From contig PERO01000012.1 in the NCBI GenBank assembly GCA_002928875.1, forward strand, positions 1 through 64,000: a DNA stretch of 64,000 bases, written 5' to 3'. The notes under the pieces are model-generated. The model saw only the letters and a list, made by a program, of their open reading frames with translations. It searched no databases and was not told where the DNA came from. A program made the position numbers and the translations under genes. Below, piece after piece: positions 25,797-35,341 of this stretch (position 1 is the stretch's first letter; every line of letters begins with the position of its first letter). Source of the stretch: Methylobacterium sp. (GTDB lineage Bacteria > Pseudomonadota > Alphaproteobacteria > Rhizobiales > Beijerinckiaceae).

Positions 25797-26799
25797 GTTG
25801 TCATCAAGGCCTGAGCGCCGGATTTCCCCCCTCCACTGGGCGATTTTCGCGGCAGCGCTCGCGCTGCTGATCGCGCTGCCCTTCCTCGCGAAAGCCTTCG
25901 GAAGCCCCGCGAGCATCGGCCTCGCCACGCGCATCCTGATCTACGCGATTGCCGCCGCGAGCCTCAACATCGCACTGGGCTATGGCGGGATGGTCAGCTT
26001 CGGCCATGCCGCCTTCTTCGGGCTCGGGGCCTATGTCACCGGCATTCTCTACCACCATTTCATCAGCGGAGACCCGCTCTTCGGGGTCATCACCGGCTCG
26101 AATGCGCTGCTGGTCACGCTGCCCGCCGCGATCCTGGTGACGGGCGTGATGGCCGCGATCATCGGAGCGCTGTCGCTGCGCACCTCCGGCGTACAGTTCA
26201 TCATGATCACGCTCGCCTTCGCGCAGATGCTGTTCTTCTTCTTCGCGGCGCTGAAGATCTATGGCGGCGATGACGGGTTGATCATCCGGCGGCGCAACAC
26301 GCTGTTTGATCTTAACTTGCGGGACGACACGACCTTCTATTTCCTCTGCCTCGGGCTGACTTTGGTGGTGTTCTTCCTGAAGGCGCGCATCGTCGGCTCG
26401 CGCTTCGGCCGCGTGCTCGAGGGCATCCGCCAGAACGAGCGGCGCATGGCGATCTTCGGCCTCTCGCCCTATGCCTACAAGCTCGTGGCCTTCGCGATTT
26501 CCGGCATGGGCGCGGGGCTCGCGGGCGCGTTGATGGCGAATTACCTGCGCTTCGTCAGCCCCGACATGCTGCACTGGACCAAATCCGGCGAGCTGATGAT
26601 CATGGTCATCCTCGGCGGGGTGGGCACCTTGTTCGGGCCGCTCTTTGGCGCGGGCGCGCTGGTGCTGCTCGAAACCGTGCTTGCGGGCTGGACCGAGCAT
26701 TGGCAGATCGTGCTCGGGCCGATCCTGCTCGCCATCGTGCTGTTCCGCAGCGATGCCCGTGCGCTCCTCGCCAGGGCGTTCGGGAGGCGCGCGGCATGA
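25789..26799 (+). CDS. livM: Branched-chain amino acid-type ABC transporter permease LivM
   Basis: A 336-residue permease, eight to ten membrane segments. Family landmarks are AAASLNIALGYGGMVSFGHA, SLRTSGVQFIMITLAFAQ, RVLEGIRQNERRMAIFGL and VILGGVGTLFGPLFGAGAL. It forms the translocation channel with LivH. The gene overlaps both its neighbours, indicating translational coupling. Confidence 0.93.
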   Translation: MAELSSRPERRISPLHWAIFAAALALLIALPFLAKAFGSPASIGLATRILIYAIAAASLNIALGYGGMVSFGHAAFFGLGAYVTGILYHHFISGDPLFGVITGSNALLVTLPAAILVTGVMAAIIGALSLRTSGVQFIMITLAFAQMLFFFFAALKIYGGDDGLIIRRRNTLFDLNLRDDTTFYFLCLGLTLVVFFLKARIVGSRFGRVLEGIRQNERRMAIFGLSPYAYKLVAFAISGMGAGLAGALMANYLRFVSPDMLHWTKSGELMIMVILGGVGTLFGPLFGAGALVLLETVLAGWTEHWQIVLGPILLAIVLFRSDARALLARAFGRRAA

Positions 26800-27542
26800 G
26801 CACGCTCGAGATCCGCGGCCTCGTGAAGCGCTTCGGCGGCGTCATCGCCACCGACCATGTCGATCTCGCCCTCGAACCCGGCGAGATCCACGCGCTGATC
26901 GGCCCGAATGGCGCCGGAAAGACCACGCTGATCGGCCAGATCATGGGCGAGATCCGCCCGGATGAGGGGCATGTCTTCCTCGATGGCCGCGAGGTGACGC
27001 ATCTCAAACCGCGCGAGCGGGTGAAGCTCGGCCTCTCGCGCAGCTTCCAGATCGTGGAATTGCTGCCGGAATTCACCCTCGCGGAGAACCTCGCGCTGGC
27101 GATCCAGACCCGCGACGGCCATTCCTTCCGCTTCTGGGGCCGCGCCTCGGCCGACCGCAGGATCGCGGCGGAAGTCGGCCAGCGGCTCGCGGAGGCTGGT
27201 CTCGCGCCGCGTGCGAATGTCCGCGTCTCGTCCCTCAGCCATGGCGAGCGGAAGGATCTCGAACTCGCGCTGGCGCTGGCTTCCGGCGCACCCGTGCTGC
27301 TGCTCGACGAGCCGATGGCGGGCCTCGGCCCCTCCGAGAGCCAGCGCACGGTCGAGCAACTGGCGAAGCTTCGGGGCGAGAAAACCATCCTGCTCGTGGA
27401 GCACGACATGGATGCGGTGTTTGCGCTCGCCGATCGGATCTCGGTGCTGGTCTACGGGCGCGTCATCGCCTCCGGCAACGCGGAGGAGATCCGCACGAAC
27501 CCGGAGGTGCGCCGCGCCTATCTCGGCGAGGAGTTGGCGTGA
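26796..27542 (+). CDS. livG: Branched-chain amino acid-type ABC transporter ATPase LivG
   Basis: A 248-residue ABC ATPase. Walker A is GPNGAGKTT (about residues 34-42), signature-like motif SLSHGERKDLELALAL, Walker B VLLLDEPMAGLG, and switch LVEHDMDAVF. The C-terminal NAEEIRTNPEVRRAYLG is typical of LivG. The ATG overlaps the livM stop (ATGA). Confidence 0.93.
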   Translation: MSTLEIRGLVKRFGGVIATDHVDLALEPGEIHALIGPNGAGKTTLIGQIMGEIRPDEGHVFLDGREVTHLKPRERVKLGLSRSFQIVELLPEFTLAENLALAIQTRDGHSFRFWGRASADRRIAAEVGQRLAEAGLAPRANVRVSSLSHGERKDLELALALASGAPVLLLDEPMAGLGPSESQRTVEQLAKLRGEKTILLVEHDMDAVFALADRISVLVYGRVIASGNAEEIRTNPEVRRAYLGEELA

Positions 27543-28243
27543 TGCTCGAGATCGAGGGGCTTCAGGCCGGTTACGGCCCCAATCCGGTGCTGTTCGGGGT
27601 GGATCTCGCGATCCGCGAAGGCGAGGTCGGCACGCTGCTCGGCCGCAACGGCATGGGCAAGACCACGACCATCCGCGCGCTGATGGGCCTGATCAGCCCG
27701 CGTGGCGGCGCGATCCGCTTCCGGGGCGAGGCGATTGCCGGGCTGGCCCCGGAAAGGATCGCCCGGCTCGGCATCGGCCTCGTGCCGGAGGGGCGGATGG
27801 TGTTCCCCACGCTCACCGTGCGCGAGAATCTCGTGGCCACGGCCGCGAACCGCCTCGGCCTCAAGCCGGAATGGACGCTGCCGCGCATCCACGCGCTGTT
27901 TCCGCGCCTCCGGGAACGCGAGAGCCAGCTCGCGCGCACGCTCTCCGGCGGCGAGCAGCAGATGCTGGCCATCGGTCGCGCGCTGATGACCAATCCGCGC
28001 CTGCTCATTCTCGATGAGGCCACGGAAGGTCTGGCCCCGGTCATTCGCGAGGAAATCTGGGCCTGCCTCGCCGGGCTCAAGCGCGAGGGATTGTCGATTC
28101 TCGTCATCGACAAGAACCTCGCGGCGCTGAAGAAGCTCGCCGATCGCCATGTGGTGATCGAGAAGGGGCGGACATCCTGGCACGGCGATGCCGCGGCGCT
28201 GGCGCAGGAAGAGGCACGCGTGCACGCTGCGATCGGTCTGTGA
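27542..28243 (+). CDS. livF: Branched-chain amino acid-type ABC transporter ATPase LivF
   Basis: A 233-residue ABC ATPase. Walker A GRNGMGKTT, signature TLSGGEQQMLAIGRAL and Walker B LLILDEATEGLAP are present. GLVPEGRMVFPTLTVRENL is the LivF-specific stretch. The start is the ATG at 27542 in TGATG, sharing one base with the livG stop; a GTG three bases earlier is possible. Last gene of the transporter; no terminator hairpin is visible after it. Confidence 0.93.
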   Translation: MLEIEGLQAGYGPNPVLFGVDLAIREGEVGTLLGRNGMGKTTTIRALMGLISPRGGAIRFRGEAIAGLAPERIARLGIGLVPEGRMVFPTLTVRENLVATAANRLGLKPEWTLPRIHALFPRLRERESQLARTLSGGEQQMLAIGRALMTNPRLLILDEATEGLAPVIREEIWACLAGLKREGLSILVIDKNLAALKKLADRHVVIEKGRTSWHGDAAALAQEEARVHAAIGL

Positions 28244-28342
28244 TCAAAGACGCGGCAGGGCACGCTTAACGCGCTGGATTGTGGACAAAAATTAACCTTC
28301 GATCAACGGAAAGTGATCGCCGGAACGCTTCCGCGCTGTCCA

Positions 28343-28354
28343 AATCTTAAGATT
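28343..28354. promoter_or_regulatory. 12-bp palindrome upstream of the efflux operon
   Basis: AATCTTAAGATT is a perfect palindrome in an AT-rich stretch 112 bp before the RND adaptor gene. It could be an operator or promoter element. No cognate regulator is adjacent. The rest of 28244-28465 shows nothing else that I can name. Confidence 0.3.
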
Positions 28355-28465
28355 GCCTTTACATAGGAAACGAGGGGATGAGCGCGGCCATCGTTACCGG
28401 GGGGTTCGATGGCGCAATATTTGCTGTGCCTATTGATCGTGCTCTCTTGGGCTTGAGGTTCATCC

Positions 28466-29698
28466 ATGCGCGTCGTCACGCAACTCGCCACCATTGTCGT
28501 CATCGGCGGCGGCATCGCCCTTGGATACATGTTCCGGACCGGTCTGCTTGGTCAGTTGGTCAGCGCTCCCCCCGCGCAGCAGGCGGCCGGTGGCAATCCT
28601 TCCGCTGGCGGTCCGGCCGGTGCGCCGGCGGGTGGCCCTGGCGGCAATCGCGGCGGGCAGGGGGTTCCGATGGTCGAGGTCGTGACGCTCACGACCGGCC
28701 CCGTGATCGAGATGAGCGAATCCGTCGGCACCACCCGCGCCTTCGAGAGCGTGACCATCAGCGCCAAGGTATCCGGCATCGTCGAGAAGATCAGCTTCAC
28801 CGAGGGGCAGGATGTGCAGACTGGCGACGTGCTGGTGGAACTCGACATCGCCGAGCGCAAGGCGGATCTCGAGGCGGCGCGCGCCGCCATCCAGAACGCG
28901 CGGGCGCAGCGCGACGAGGTGAACCAGAAATTCGAGCGCGCCCAGCAATTGCGCCGTGCCGGTGCCGGCACGGAAGCGCTGGTGGCGGACCTCACCCTGC
29001 AACTGCGCACGGTCGAGACGACCGTCGCCGCCGCCGAGGCACGCGAGCGCGCCGCCGCCGCCCGCCTCGAGGATTACATCGTCCGGGCGCCTTTCGCGGG
29101 CCGCATCGGCTTGCGGCAGGTCAGCCTCGGCGCCTTCATGGACAGCAAGGTGGCGATGACCACCCTGGATGACATTAGCCGCATCCGGCTCGATTTCGCG
29201 ATTCCCGAGCCGCTCTTGTCGCGCATCCGCCTCGGCGCGCAGATCAATGCGCAATCGGTCGCGTTTCCGGATCGCGTGTTCAGTGGCAAGGTGGCGGCGG
29301 TGGATACCCGCATCGACCCCGTGACGCGCTCAGTCAAGCTCACGGCGGTGATCGAGAATTCGGATCTGGCGCTCAAGCCCGGCATGTTCCTCACCGTTGC
29401 CCTCGAGGTGGCGCGTCGCGAGAATGCGGTGATCGCGCCCGAGGAGGCCATCGTCGCCGAAGGGCCGCGCCAGGTCGCCTATGTGGTGAAGGACAACAAG
29501 ATCGAGCGGCGCGTGGTGATGATCGGCCAGCGCAGCTTCGGCAAGGTGGGGATCATGGAAGGCCTGAAGGCGGGCGAGACCATCGTCGCGCGAGGCATCC
29601 AGCGCGTGCGCAATGGCCTCACCGTCCAGACCCGGCCCATATCGGGACCGCCGGCGGCGGGGACGGCCCCGAACGCACCCGCTTCGACGGCGGGCTGA
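28466..29698 (+). CDS. RND efflux periplasmic adaptor subunit
   Basis: A 410-residue membrane fusion protein. N-terminal anchor VVTQLATIVVIGGGIALGYM, then a Gly/Pro/Ala-rich linker (about 35-70). The lipoyl/barrel-sandwich halves are KVSGIVEKISFTEGQDVQTG and DYIVRAPFAGRIGLRQVSLG, with an alpha-helical hairpin between them (about 120-200). The beta-barrel and membrane-proximal domains follow (KPGMFLTVALEV). It bridges the RND pump to an outer-membrane channel. GAGG about 7 nt upstream supports the ATG. No channel gene (TolC/OprM type) follows, so one must come from elsewhere. Confidence 0.92.
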   Translation: MRVVTQLATIVVIGGGIALGYMFRTGLLGQLVSAPPAQQAAGGNPSAGGPAGAPAGGPGGNRGGQGVPMVEVVTLTTGPVIEMSESVGTTRAFESVTISAKVSGIVEKISFTEGQDVQTGDVLVELDIAERKADLEAARAAIQNARAQRDEVNQKFERAQQLRRAGAGTEALVADLTLQLRTVETTVAAAEARERAAAARLEDYIVRAPFAGRIGLRQVSLGAFMDSKVAMTTLDDISRIRLDFAIPEPLLSRIRLGAQINAQSVAFPDRVFSGKVAAVDTRIDPVTRSVKLTAVIENSDLALKPGMFLTVALEVARRENAVIAPEEAIVAEGPRQVAYVVKDNKIERRVVMIGQRSFGKVGIMEGLKAGETIVARGIQRVRNGLTVQTRPISGPPAAGTAPNAPASTAG

Positions 29699-29751
29699 TC
29701 GTCCGCAAGGACGCTTGAACCTTTTGGGAAGAGACGGGCAGGAGAACGGGA

Positions 29752-32700
29752 ATGCAGATTTCCGACGTCACCATCCAGCGTCCGGTCTTTGCGGCCGTGA
29801 TCTCGCTGCTGTTGTGCGTGGCCGGAGTGGCGGGACTGTTCTCGCTGCCGGTGCGCGAATATCCGCAGACCGACCCGCCCATCGTCTCGATCTCCACGGC
29901 CTATCGCGGCGCCTCCAACGAGGTGATCGAGAGCCGCGTCACCGAGGTGCTGGAGCGCGCGGTGGCCGGCATCGAGGGGATCACGGAGATTTCCTCGTTC
30001 AGCCAGAATGACCGCTCGAACATCACCGTCGAATTCAACGTGAACCGGGATGCCGACGCCGCCGCCGCCGATGTGCGCGACCGCGTGGGCCGCGTGCTGG
30101 CGCGCCTGCCGGATGGCGCGGATACCCCGATCATCCAGCGCGTGGATGCGAATGCGCAGGCGATCCTCTGGGTCGGCGTGACCTCGACCAATCTCGACGC
30201 GATGGAACTCACGGATTTCCTGCGCCGCGCCGTGATCGACCGCCTCGCGACCGTGCCCGGCGTCGCGAGCATCAATGTCGGCGGCGAGCGTCGCTATGCG
30301 ATGCGCATCTCCATCGACCGCACGGCGCTCGCGGCCCGCGGATTGACGGTGCAGGATGTCGAGAGCGCCATTCGCCGCCAGAACGTCGATCTGCCGGGTG
30401 GCCGGCTCACGTCCTCGCAGCGCGAATTGACCGTGAAGACCGATTCCAAGCTGTCGAACCGCGAGGAATTCGCACGCATCATCGTCGCGAACCGCAACGG
30501 CTACCAGGTGCGGCTCGGCGAGGTCGCACGCGTCGAGGTGGGCGCGGAGGACGAGCGCTTCGAGTTCTACACTTTGGGCAAGACCGCGATCGGCCTCGGC
30601 ATCATCCGGCAATCCACGGCGAATACGCTGTCGGTGGCGGAAGGCGTGGCGAAGGAACTGGAACTGCTTCGGCCGGCCTTTCCGGAGGGCACGACCTTCC
30701 AGATCCTCTACAACGAGGCGAATTTCATCCGCGCCTCGATCGATGGCGTGTTGAAGACGCTGGTCGAGGGCATTCTCCTCGTCGTGATCGTCATCCTCGT
30801 GTTCCTGCGCGACTGGCGGTCGACGCTGGTCGCCTCGGTGGCGATCCCCGTCTCGATCATCCCCACCTTCGCGGTGCTCTGGATGTTCGGCTTCTCGATC
30901 AACGTGCTGACACTGCTCGCGGTCGTGCTGGCCATCGGCATCGTCGTGGATGATGCGATTGTCGAGGTCGAGAACGTCCACCGGCGCATCGAGGAGGGCG
31001 AGCCGCCGCTGCTCGCCTCGTTCATCGGCGCGCGCGAGATCGCCTTCGCCGTCATCGCCACCACCATCACGCTGATGAGCGTCTTCGTGCCCATCGCCTT
31101 CATGGATGGGCAGACGGGACGGCTCTTTCGCGAATTCGGCATCACGCTCGCGACCGCCATCTTCTTCTCCGGCGTGGTGGCGCGAACGCTGACGCCGATG
31201 CTCTGCTCGAAGCTGCTGAGCCATCACCACAGCTGGCTGCACCGCAAGACCGAGCCGTTCTTCGTCGGGATGGGGCATGCCTATGCGGCCATCCTGCGCC
31301 GCGCGCTCAACGCGCCGATCCTCGTCATCGCGATTGGCCTCGGCATCAGCCTCGCCGCCGTGCAGCTCTTCCGCACCATTCCGGCCGAGTTCTCGCCCGT
31401 CGAGGACCGTGGCGTCGTCATCATCCCGATCAATGCGCCGGAAGGGGCATCGCTGAGCTACACGCGCGAACGGGTGCGCGAGGTCGAGCGGCTTCTTCAG
31501 CCCTATGTCGACCAGAAGATCGTCGAATCGACACTCACCATCGTCGCGCCGGGCCTGCAGCGCCCGTCGCCGGTGAATGCCGGGTTGCTTATCGTGCGCA
31601 TGACCCCCTGGGGCGAGCGCAAGATGAAGCAGAGCCAGCTGCAGCAGGAATTGCTCGCCAAGGTGCAGGCCATTCCCGGCGCGCGCATCTTCCCCATCAA
31701 CCCGCCCTCGCTCGGCCAGCGCGGTTTCCGCCAGCCGATCTCGTTCATCATCGGCGGGCCGGATTTCCCCACGCTGGCCGCCTGGCGCGACGTGGTGATG
31801 GAAAAGGCGCAGGCCACGGGGCTGTTCCGCAACCTCGACAGCGATTTCAACGAGAACCAGCCCGATCTGCGTGTCCGCATCGATCGCGCCCGCGCGGCGG
31901 ATCTCGGCGTTTCGGTGGAGGTGATCGGCCGCAGCCTCGAATTGATGTTCGGCGAGCGCGAGGTCTCGACCTTCGTCGATCGCGGGTTCGAATATCCCGT
32001 CATCCTGCAGGCCAAGGCTGAAAACCGCGTGAGCCCGGAGGATCTGAAAAACATCTTCGTGCGCACCGCCAGCAACGACCTCGTGCCGCTGTCGAACCTC
32101 GTGCAGCTCAACGAACTGGCGGGCCCCCAGCGCCTCAACCGGTTTGATCGCCTGCGCGCGATCACCATCTCGGCGTCGCTCGCGCCGGGCGTGACACTGG
32201 GGCAGGGGCTGGATGCGCTGGACAAGATCGCCGCGGAATCGCTGCCTGCGGAAGCGCGCATCGGTTATGGCGGGCAATCGAAGGAGTTCAAGCGCTCGTC
32301 GAACTCGATCTACATCACCTTCGCTTTCGCGCTGATCATCGTGTTCCTCGTGCTCGCGGCGCAGTTCGAGAGCTGGATCGCGCCGACCGTCATCATGATG
32401 ACCGTGCCGCTGGCGCTGACCGGCGGGTTGGGCATCCTGCATCTCACGGGTCAGACGCTGAACATCTACAGCCAGATCGGCATGATCCTGCTCATCGGCA
32501 TCATGACCAAGAACGGCATCCTGATCGTGGAATTCACCAACCAGCTGCGCGAACGCGGCTATGCGATGTACGACGCCGTGCTCGAAGCCTCCGAACTGCG
32601 CTTGCGGCCGATCCTGATGACCTCGATCGCCACCATTTCGGGCGCGGTGCCGCTGGCGCTGTCGGGCGGGGCGGGTGCGGAAGCGCGTTCGGCCATCGGC

Positions 32701-32919
32701 TGGGTCATCATCGGTGGCGCCTCGCTCTCGACTTTGATGACGCTCTTCCTCGTGCCCTCGCTCTTCCTGCTGATCGGGCGGTATTCGAACCCGCGCTCGA
32801 CCATCGCCGAGAAGCTCAACGAATTGCAGCATGCCTTCGCGGGCAAGCTCGGCAAGTTCGGGGATGTGCCGGCGCCGGAGCCGAAGCCGGGCGAGAGCAA
32901 GGCCCAGCCCGCGGAGTGA
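29752..32919 (+). CDS. RND efflux permease (AcrB/MexF-like, HAE1)
   Basis: A 1055-residue pump with the twofold RND arrangement: TM1 near the N-terminus (VFAAVISLLLCVAGVAGLFS), a large periplasmic loop, TM2-6, and the same again. The proton relay is intact: GIVVDDAIVEVEN in TM4 with paired Asp, and GIMTKNGILIVEFTN in TM10 with Lys. It would export hydrophobic or amphipathic compounds using the proton gradient, with the adaptor encoded 53 bp upstream. The C-terminal cytoplasmic tail is rich in Pro and Lys. Substrates unknown. It converges on glpD, 3 bp apart. Confidence 0.95.
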   Translation: MQISDVTIQRPVFAAVISLLLCVAGVAGLFSLPVREYPQTDPPIVSISTAYRGASNEVIESRVTEVLERAVAGIEGITEISSFSQNDRSNITVEFNVNRDADAAAADVRDRVGRVLARLPDGADTPIIQRVDANAQAILWVGVTSTNLDAMELTDFLRRAVIDRLATVPGVASINVGGERRYAMRISIDRTALAARGLTVQDVESAIRRQNVDLPGGRLTSSQRELTVKTDSKLSNREEFARIIVANRNGYQVRLGEVARVEVGAEDERFEFYTLGKTAIGLGIIRQSTANTLSVAEGVAKELELLRPAFPEGTTFQILYNEANFIRASIDGVLKTLVEGILLVVIVILVFLRDWRSTLVASVAIPVSIIPTFAVLWMFGFSINVLTLLAVVLAIGIVVDDAIVEVENVHRRIEEGEPPLLASFIGAREIAFAVIATTITLMSVFVPIAFMDGQTGRLFREFGITLATAIFFSGVVARTLTPMLCSKLLSHHHSWLHRKTEPFFVGMGHAYAAILRRALNAPILVIAIGLGISLAAVQLFRTIPAEFSPVEDRGVVIIPINAPEGASLSYTRERVREVERLLQPYVDQKIVESTLTIVAPGLQRPSPVNAGLLIVRMTPWGERKMKQSQLQQELLAKVQAIPGARIFPINPPSLGQRGFRQPISFIIGGPDFPTLAAWRDVVMEKAQATGLFRNLDSDFNENQPDLRVRIDRARAADLGVSVEVIGRSLELMFGEREVSTFVDRGFEYPVILQAKAENRVSPEDLKNIFVRTASNDLVPLSNLVQLNELAGPQRLNRFDRLRAITISASLAPGVTLGQGLDALDKIAAESLPAEARIGYGGQSKEFKRSSNSIYITFAFALIIVFLVLAAQFESWIAPTVIMMTVPLALTGGLGILHLTGQTLNIYSQIGMILLIGIMTKNGILIVEFTNQLRERGYAMYDAVLEASELRLRPILMTSIATISGAVPLALSGGAGAEARSAIGWVIIGGASLSTLMTLFLVPSLFLLIGRYSNPRSTIAEKLNELQHAFAGKLGKFGDVPAPEPKPGESKAQPAE

Positions 32920-32922
32920 GCC

Positions 32923-34425
32923 TCAGAACAGGCGGGCGACCTCCGCCCGCTCGGCGGCACTCATGTGCAGGCCGAGTTTGGAACGACGCCAGAGGATGTC
33001 GTCCGCCGTCATCGCCCATTCGCGGCTCGTGAGCCAGGCGATCTCGCGGGCTGTGAGGCCGCCGCCGAAGGATCGGCCGAGATCGCTGGCCATGCGGGCA
33101 TCGCCGAGGAGATCGGGCAATTCGGTTCCGTAGGCGCGCGTGAGGCGTTTCAGCTGCCGCCCCGGCAGGAACGGGTAGCGCGCGGCGTGGTTCTCCAGCA
33201 GATCCATGAAGCCTTCGACGGGAAAATGCCCGCCCGGCAGCGCCTCGCGATACGTCCAGCCACCCCGGCCACGCGCGCGCTCGGGCAGGTGCGGCTCGAG
33301 CTTTTCCAGCGCATGTTCCGCGAGCCGCCGGTAGGTCGTGAGCTTTCCGCCATAGACGGAGAGGCTCGCCGCGCCGGTGGCGGGCGCATCGAGATGCAGC
33401 ACGTAATCGCGCGTGGCCTCCTGCGCCTTCGAGGCGCCGTCATCATAGAGCGGGCGCACGCCGGAATAGGTCCAGACGACATCATCCCGCGTGATCGGCT
33501 TGCGGAAATATTCCGACGCCGCGCGGCAGAGATAATCCGTTTCCGCCGCGCTGATCGCGACCGAGGACGGGTCGCCCTCGTAATCGCGGTCGGTCGTACC
33601 GATCAGGGTGAAATCCGTCTCGTAGGGGATCGCGAAGACGATGCGTCCATCGCCATTCTGGAAGATATAGGCGCGGTCGTGGTCGAAAAGCTTCGGCACG
33701 ACGACGTGGCTGCCCTGCACCATGCGGATGCGCGCGGGCGTGTTGAAGCCCATCACGCCGGTCGTCACCAGTCCCGCCCAGGGGCCGGCGGCGTTCACCA
33801 GCAGGCGCGCGCGATGCTCCCGCACCTCGCCCGTGCGGGTATCTCGCGCCTGAAGCGACCAGATCACGTCCTTGCCGTGCTCGAGGCGTCGCGCATGGGT
33901 GATCTCCGTGCGCGTGAGGATGGTCGCGCCGCGCGCCTGCGCATCGCGCGCGTTCAGCACCACGAGGCGCGCATCCTCCACCCAGAGATCGGAATATTCG
34001 AAGCCGCTGCGGATGCCCTCGCGCAGAGGCTGCCCGGCCGGGTCGCGCGCGAGGTTCAGGCTGCGGGCCGCCGGCAGTTTCTCGCGCCCGCCGAGGTGAT
34101 CGTAGAGGAACAGGCCGAGCCGCAGCATCCAGGCGGGCCGCATGCCCGGCATCTGCGGCAGCACGAAGCGCAGCGGCCAGATGATATGGGGGGCGATCGC
34201 CCAGAGCCGCTCGCGCTCCATCAGCGATTCCCGCACGAGCCGGAAGGCGTAATGCTCGAGGTAGCGCAGGCCGCCATGGACGAGCTTCGTCGAGGCCGAG
34301 GAGGTGGCCGAGGCGAGATCGTTCTTCTCGATCAGGAGGACGGAAAGGCCTCGACCGGCCGCGTCACGGGCGATGCCGGCGCCGTTGATTCCGCCGCCGA
34401 TCACCGCGAGGTCGTAAGTCGACAT
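32923..34425 (-). CDS. glpD: Glycerol-3-phosphate dehydrogenase (aerobic)
   Basis: A 500-residue FAD flavoprotein. The N-terminus YDLAVIGGGINGAGIARDAA is the dinucleotide-binding motif. SASTKLVHGGLRYLE is the GlpD signature, and the C-terminal domain with LTAREIAWLTSREWAMTADD closes the family pattern. It oxidises sn-glycerol-3-phosphate to dihydroxyacetone phosphate and feeds electrons to ubiquinone at the inner membrane. It stands without glpK or glpF. Divergent from the gene at 34568; the 142-bp gap holds only a weak dyad TAACC/GGTTA. Confidence 0.95.
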   Translation of the reverse strand: MSTYDLAVIGGGINGAGIARDAAGRGLSVLLIEKNDLASATSSASTKLVHGGLRYLEHYAFRLVRESLMERERLWAIAPHIIWPLRFVLPQMPGMRPAWMLRLGLFLYDHLGGREKLPAARSLNLARDPAGQPLREGIRSGFEYSDLWVEDARLVVLNARDAQARGATILTRTEITHARRLEHGKDVIWSLQARDTRTGEVREHRARLLVNAAGPWAGLVTTGVMGFNTPARIRMVQGSHVVVPKLFDHDRAYIFQNGDGRIVFAIPYETDFTLIGTTDRDYEGDPSSVAISAAETDYLCRAASEYFRKPITRDDVVWTYSGVRPLYDDGASKAQEATRDYVLHLDAPATGAASLSVYGGKLTTYRRLAEHALEKLEPHLPERARGRGGWTYREALPGGHFPVEGFMDLLENHAARYPFLPGRQLKRLTRAYGTELPDLLGDARMASDLGRSFGGGLTAREIAWLTSREWAMTADDILWRRSKLGLHMSAAERAEVARLF

Positions 34426-34567
34426 GGATTTTCGCTTGCTGGTCGTCTGTCCGGGTTCGGCCGAGAGGCTAGGCGAAAGGGGCTGGGCCGACAAGAACAA
34501 GCCAATCTTTAACCAAAACCGGTTACCCTGTTTTCCGAGTCCGGTCCCTGTCACGCGTTGTGCCGCC

Positions 34568-35341
34568 ATGCCCTATGCCGAAAGAAATCTGCCGCTTTCG
34601 GCGGCACTCGTGGCCTGCCTCGGGCTGTTCGGCCTCGAGCGGCCGGTTTCCGCCGAGGAGCTTCGGATTCCCGGCGTCGATACCGGCAGCGATATCCTGC
34701 GCGCCCTGGCCCTCGCCTATGACGGGCGGTCGCGCGGCGAACTGGTTCTCGTGCCTCCCGCATCCGGCACCGCCAGCGCGCTGGCCGAGGTGATTGCCGG
34801 CCGCGCCGCCTTCGCCCGCATCGATCGTCCGCTGTCGCCGGAGGAGCGCGCGGCGGGCCTCGTGGCGCGGGCCATCTTCACATTGCCGGTCCTTGTCCTG
34901 GCGCATCCCGATCTGAACAGGCCCGGGCTCGGTGCGGATGATCTCGCCGCGATCCTCGACGGGCGTATCGTCAACTGGTCCGGGCTGGGCGGACCCCGCC
35001 TGCCGATCCGGCTCGTGAGCCGGGACGGTCCGCCGGACGACGCTTCCGCGCGACGCTGGGCACGGGCCGCGCGACAGGCGGAGCTGGTCGCCCTGGTGCG
35101 CCGCCATCCCGGCACGCTGGGGCTCTCGATGATGCGGCCCGACCCGCAGGATGAACCGCTGATCCTGCCGATCGGCGGGCTCGAACCGCGCCATCCGCTT
35201 TATCCGCGGCGGGTCGAGATGGCTCTGGCCTACCGGCCGGAGCATCGCACGCCGGCCTTCGATGCCTTCCTCGCCTTCCTCGCCAGCGCCCGCGCGGCGG
35301 ACCTCGTCGCCGCCTACGGGGGCAACCTGTCAGGCCCATGA
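34568..35341 (+). CDS. PstS-like periplasmic substrate-binding protein coupled to a receptor gene
   Basis: A 257-residue protein with a Sec signal (LPLSAALVACLGLFGLERPV, cleavage near VSAEE). The mature fold is of the PstS-like PBP class: IPGVDTGSDILRALALAY, VPPASGTASALAEVIAGRAA, LAAILDGRIVNWSGLGGPRL, and a C-terminal half with LALAYRPEHRTPAFDAFLAF. It is shorter than PstS and no permease or ATPase gene is near. Its stop overlaps the start of the MCP-like gene (ATGA), so the two are co-translated. It may present a ligand to that receptor. An upstream frame exists but the ATG at 34568 fits the signal. Confidence 0.82.
   Translation: MPYAERNLPLSAALVACLGLFGLERPVSAEELRIPGVDTGSDILRALALAYDGRSRGELVLVPPASGTASALAEVIAGRAAFARIDRPLSPEERAAGLVARAIFTLPVLVLAHPDLNRPGLGADDLAAILDGRIVNWSGLGGPRLPIRLVSRDGPPDDASARRWARAARQAELVALVRRHPGTLGLSMMRPDPQDEPLILPIGGLEPRHPLYPRRVEMALAYRPEHRTPAFDAFLAFLASARAADLVAAYGGNLSGP

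Noticed and set aside
29479..32832. A frame of over 1100 codons on the minus strand opposite the RND pump
   Set aside because: Same shadow effect; composition is low-complexity (Asp/Arg/Gln/His-rich) and the plus strand encodes an intact RND permease.
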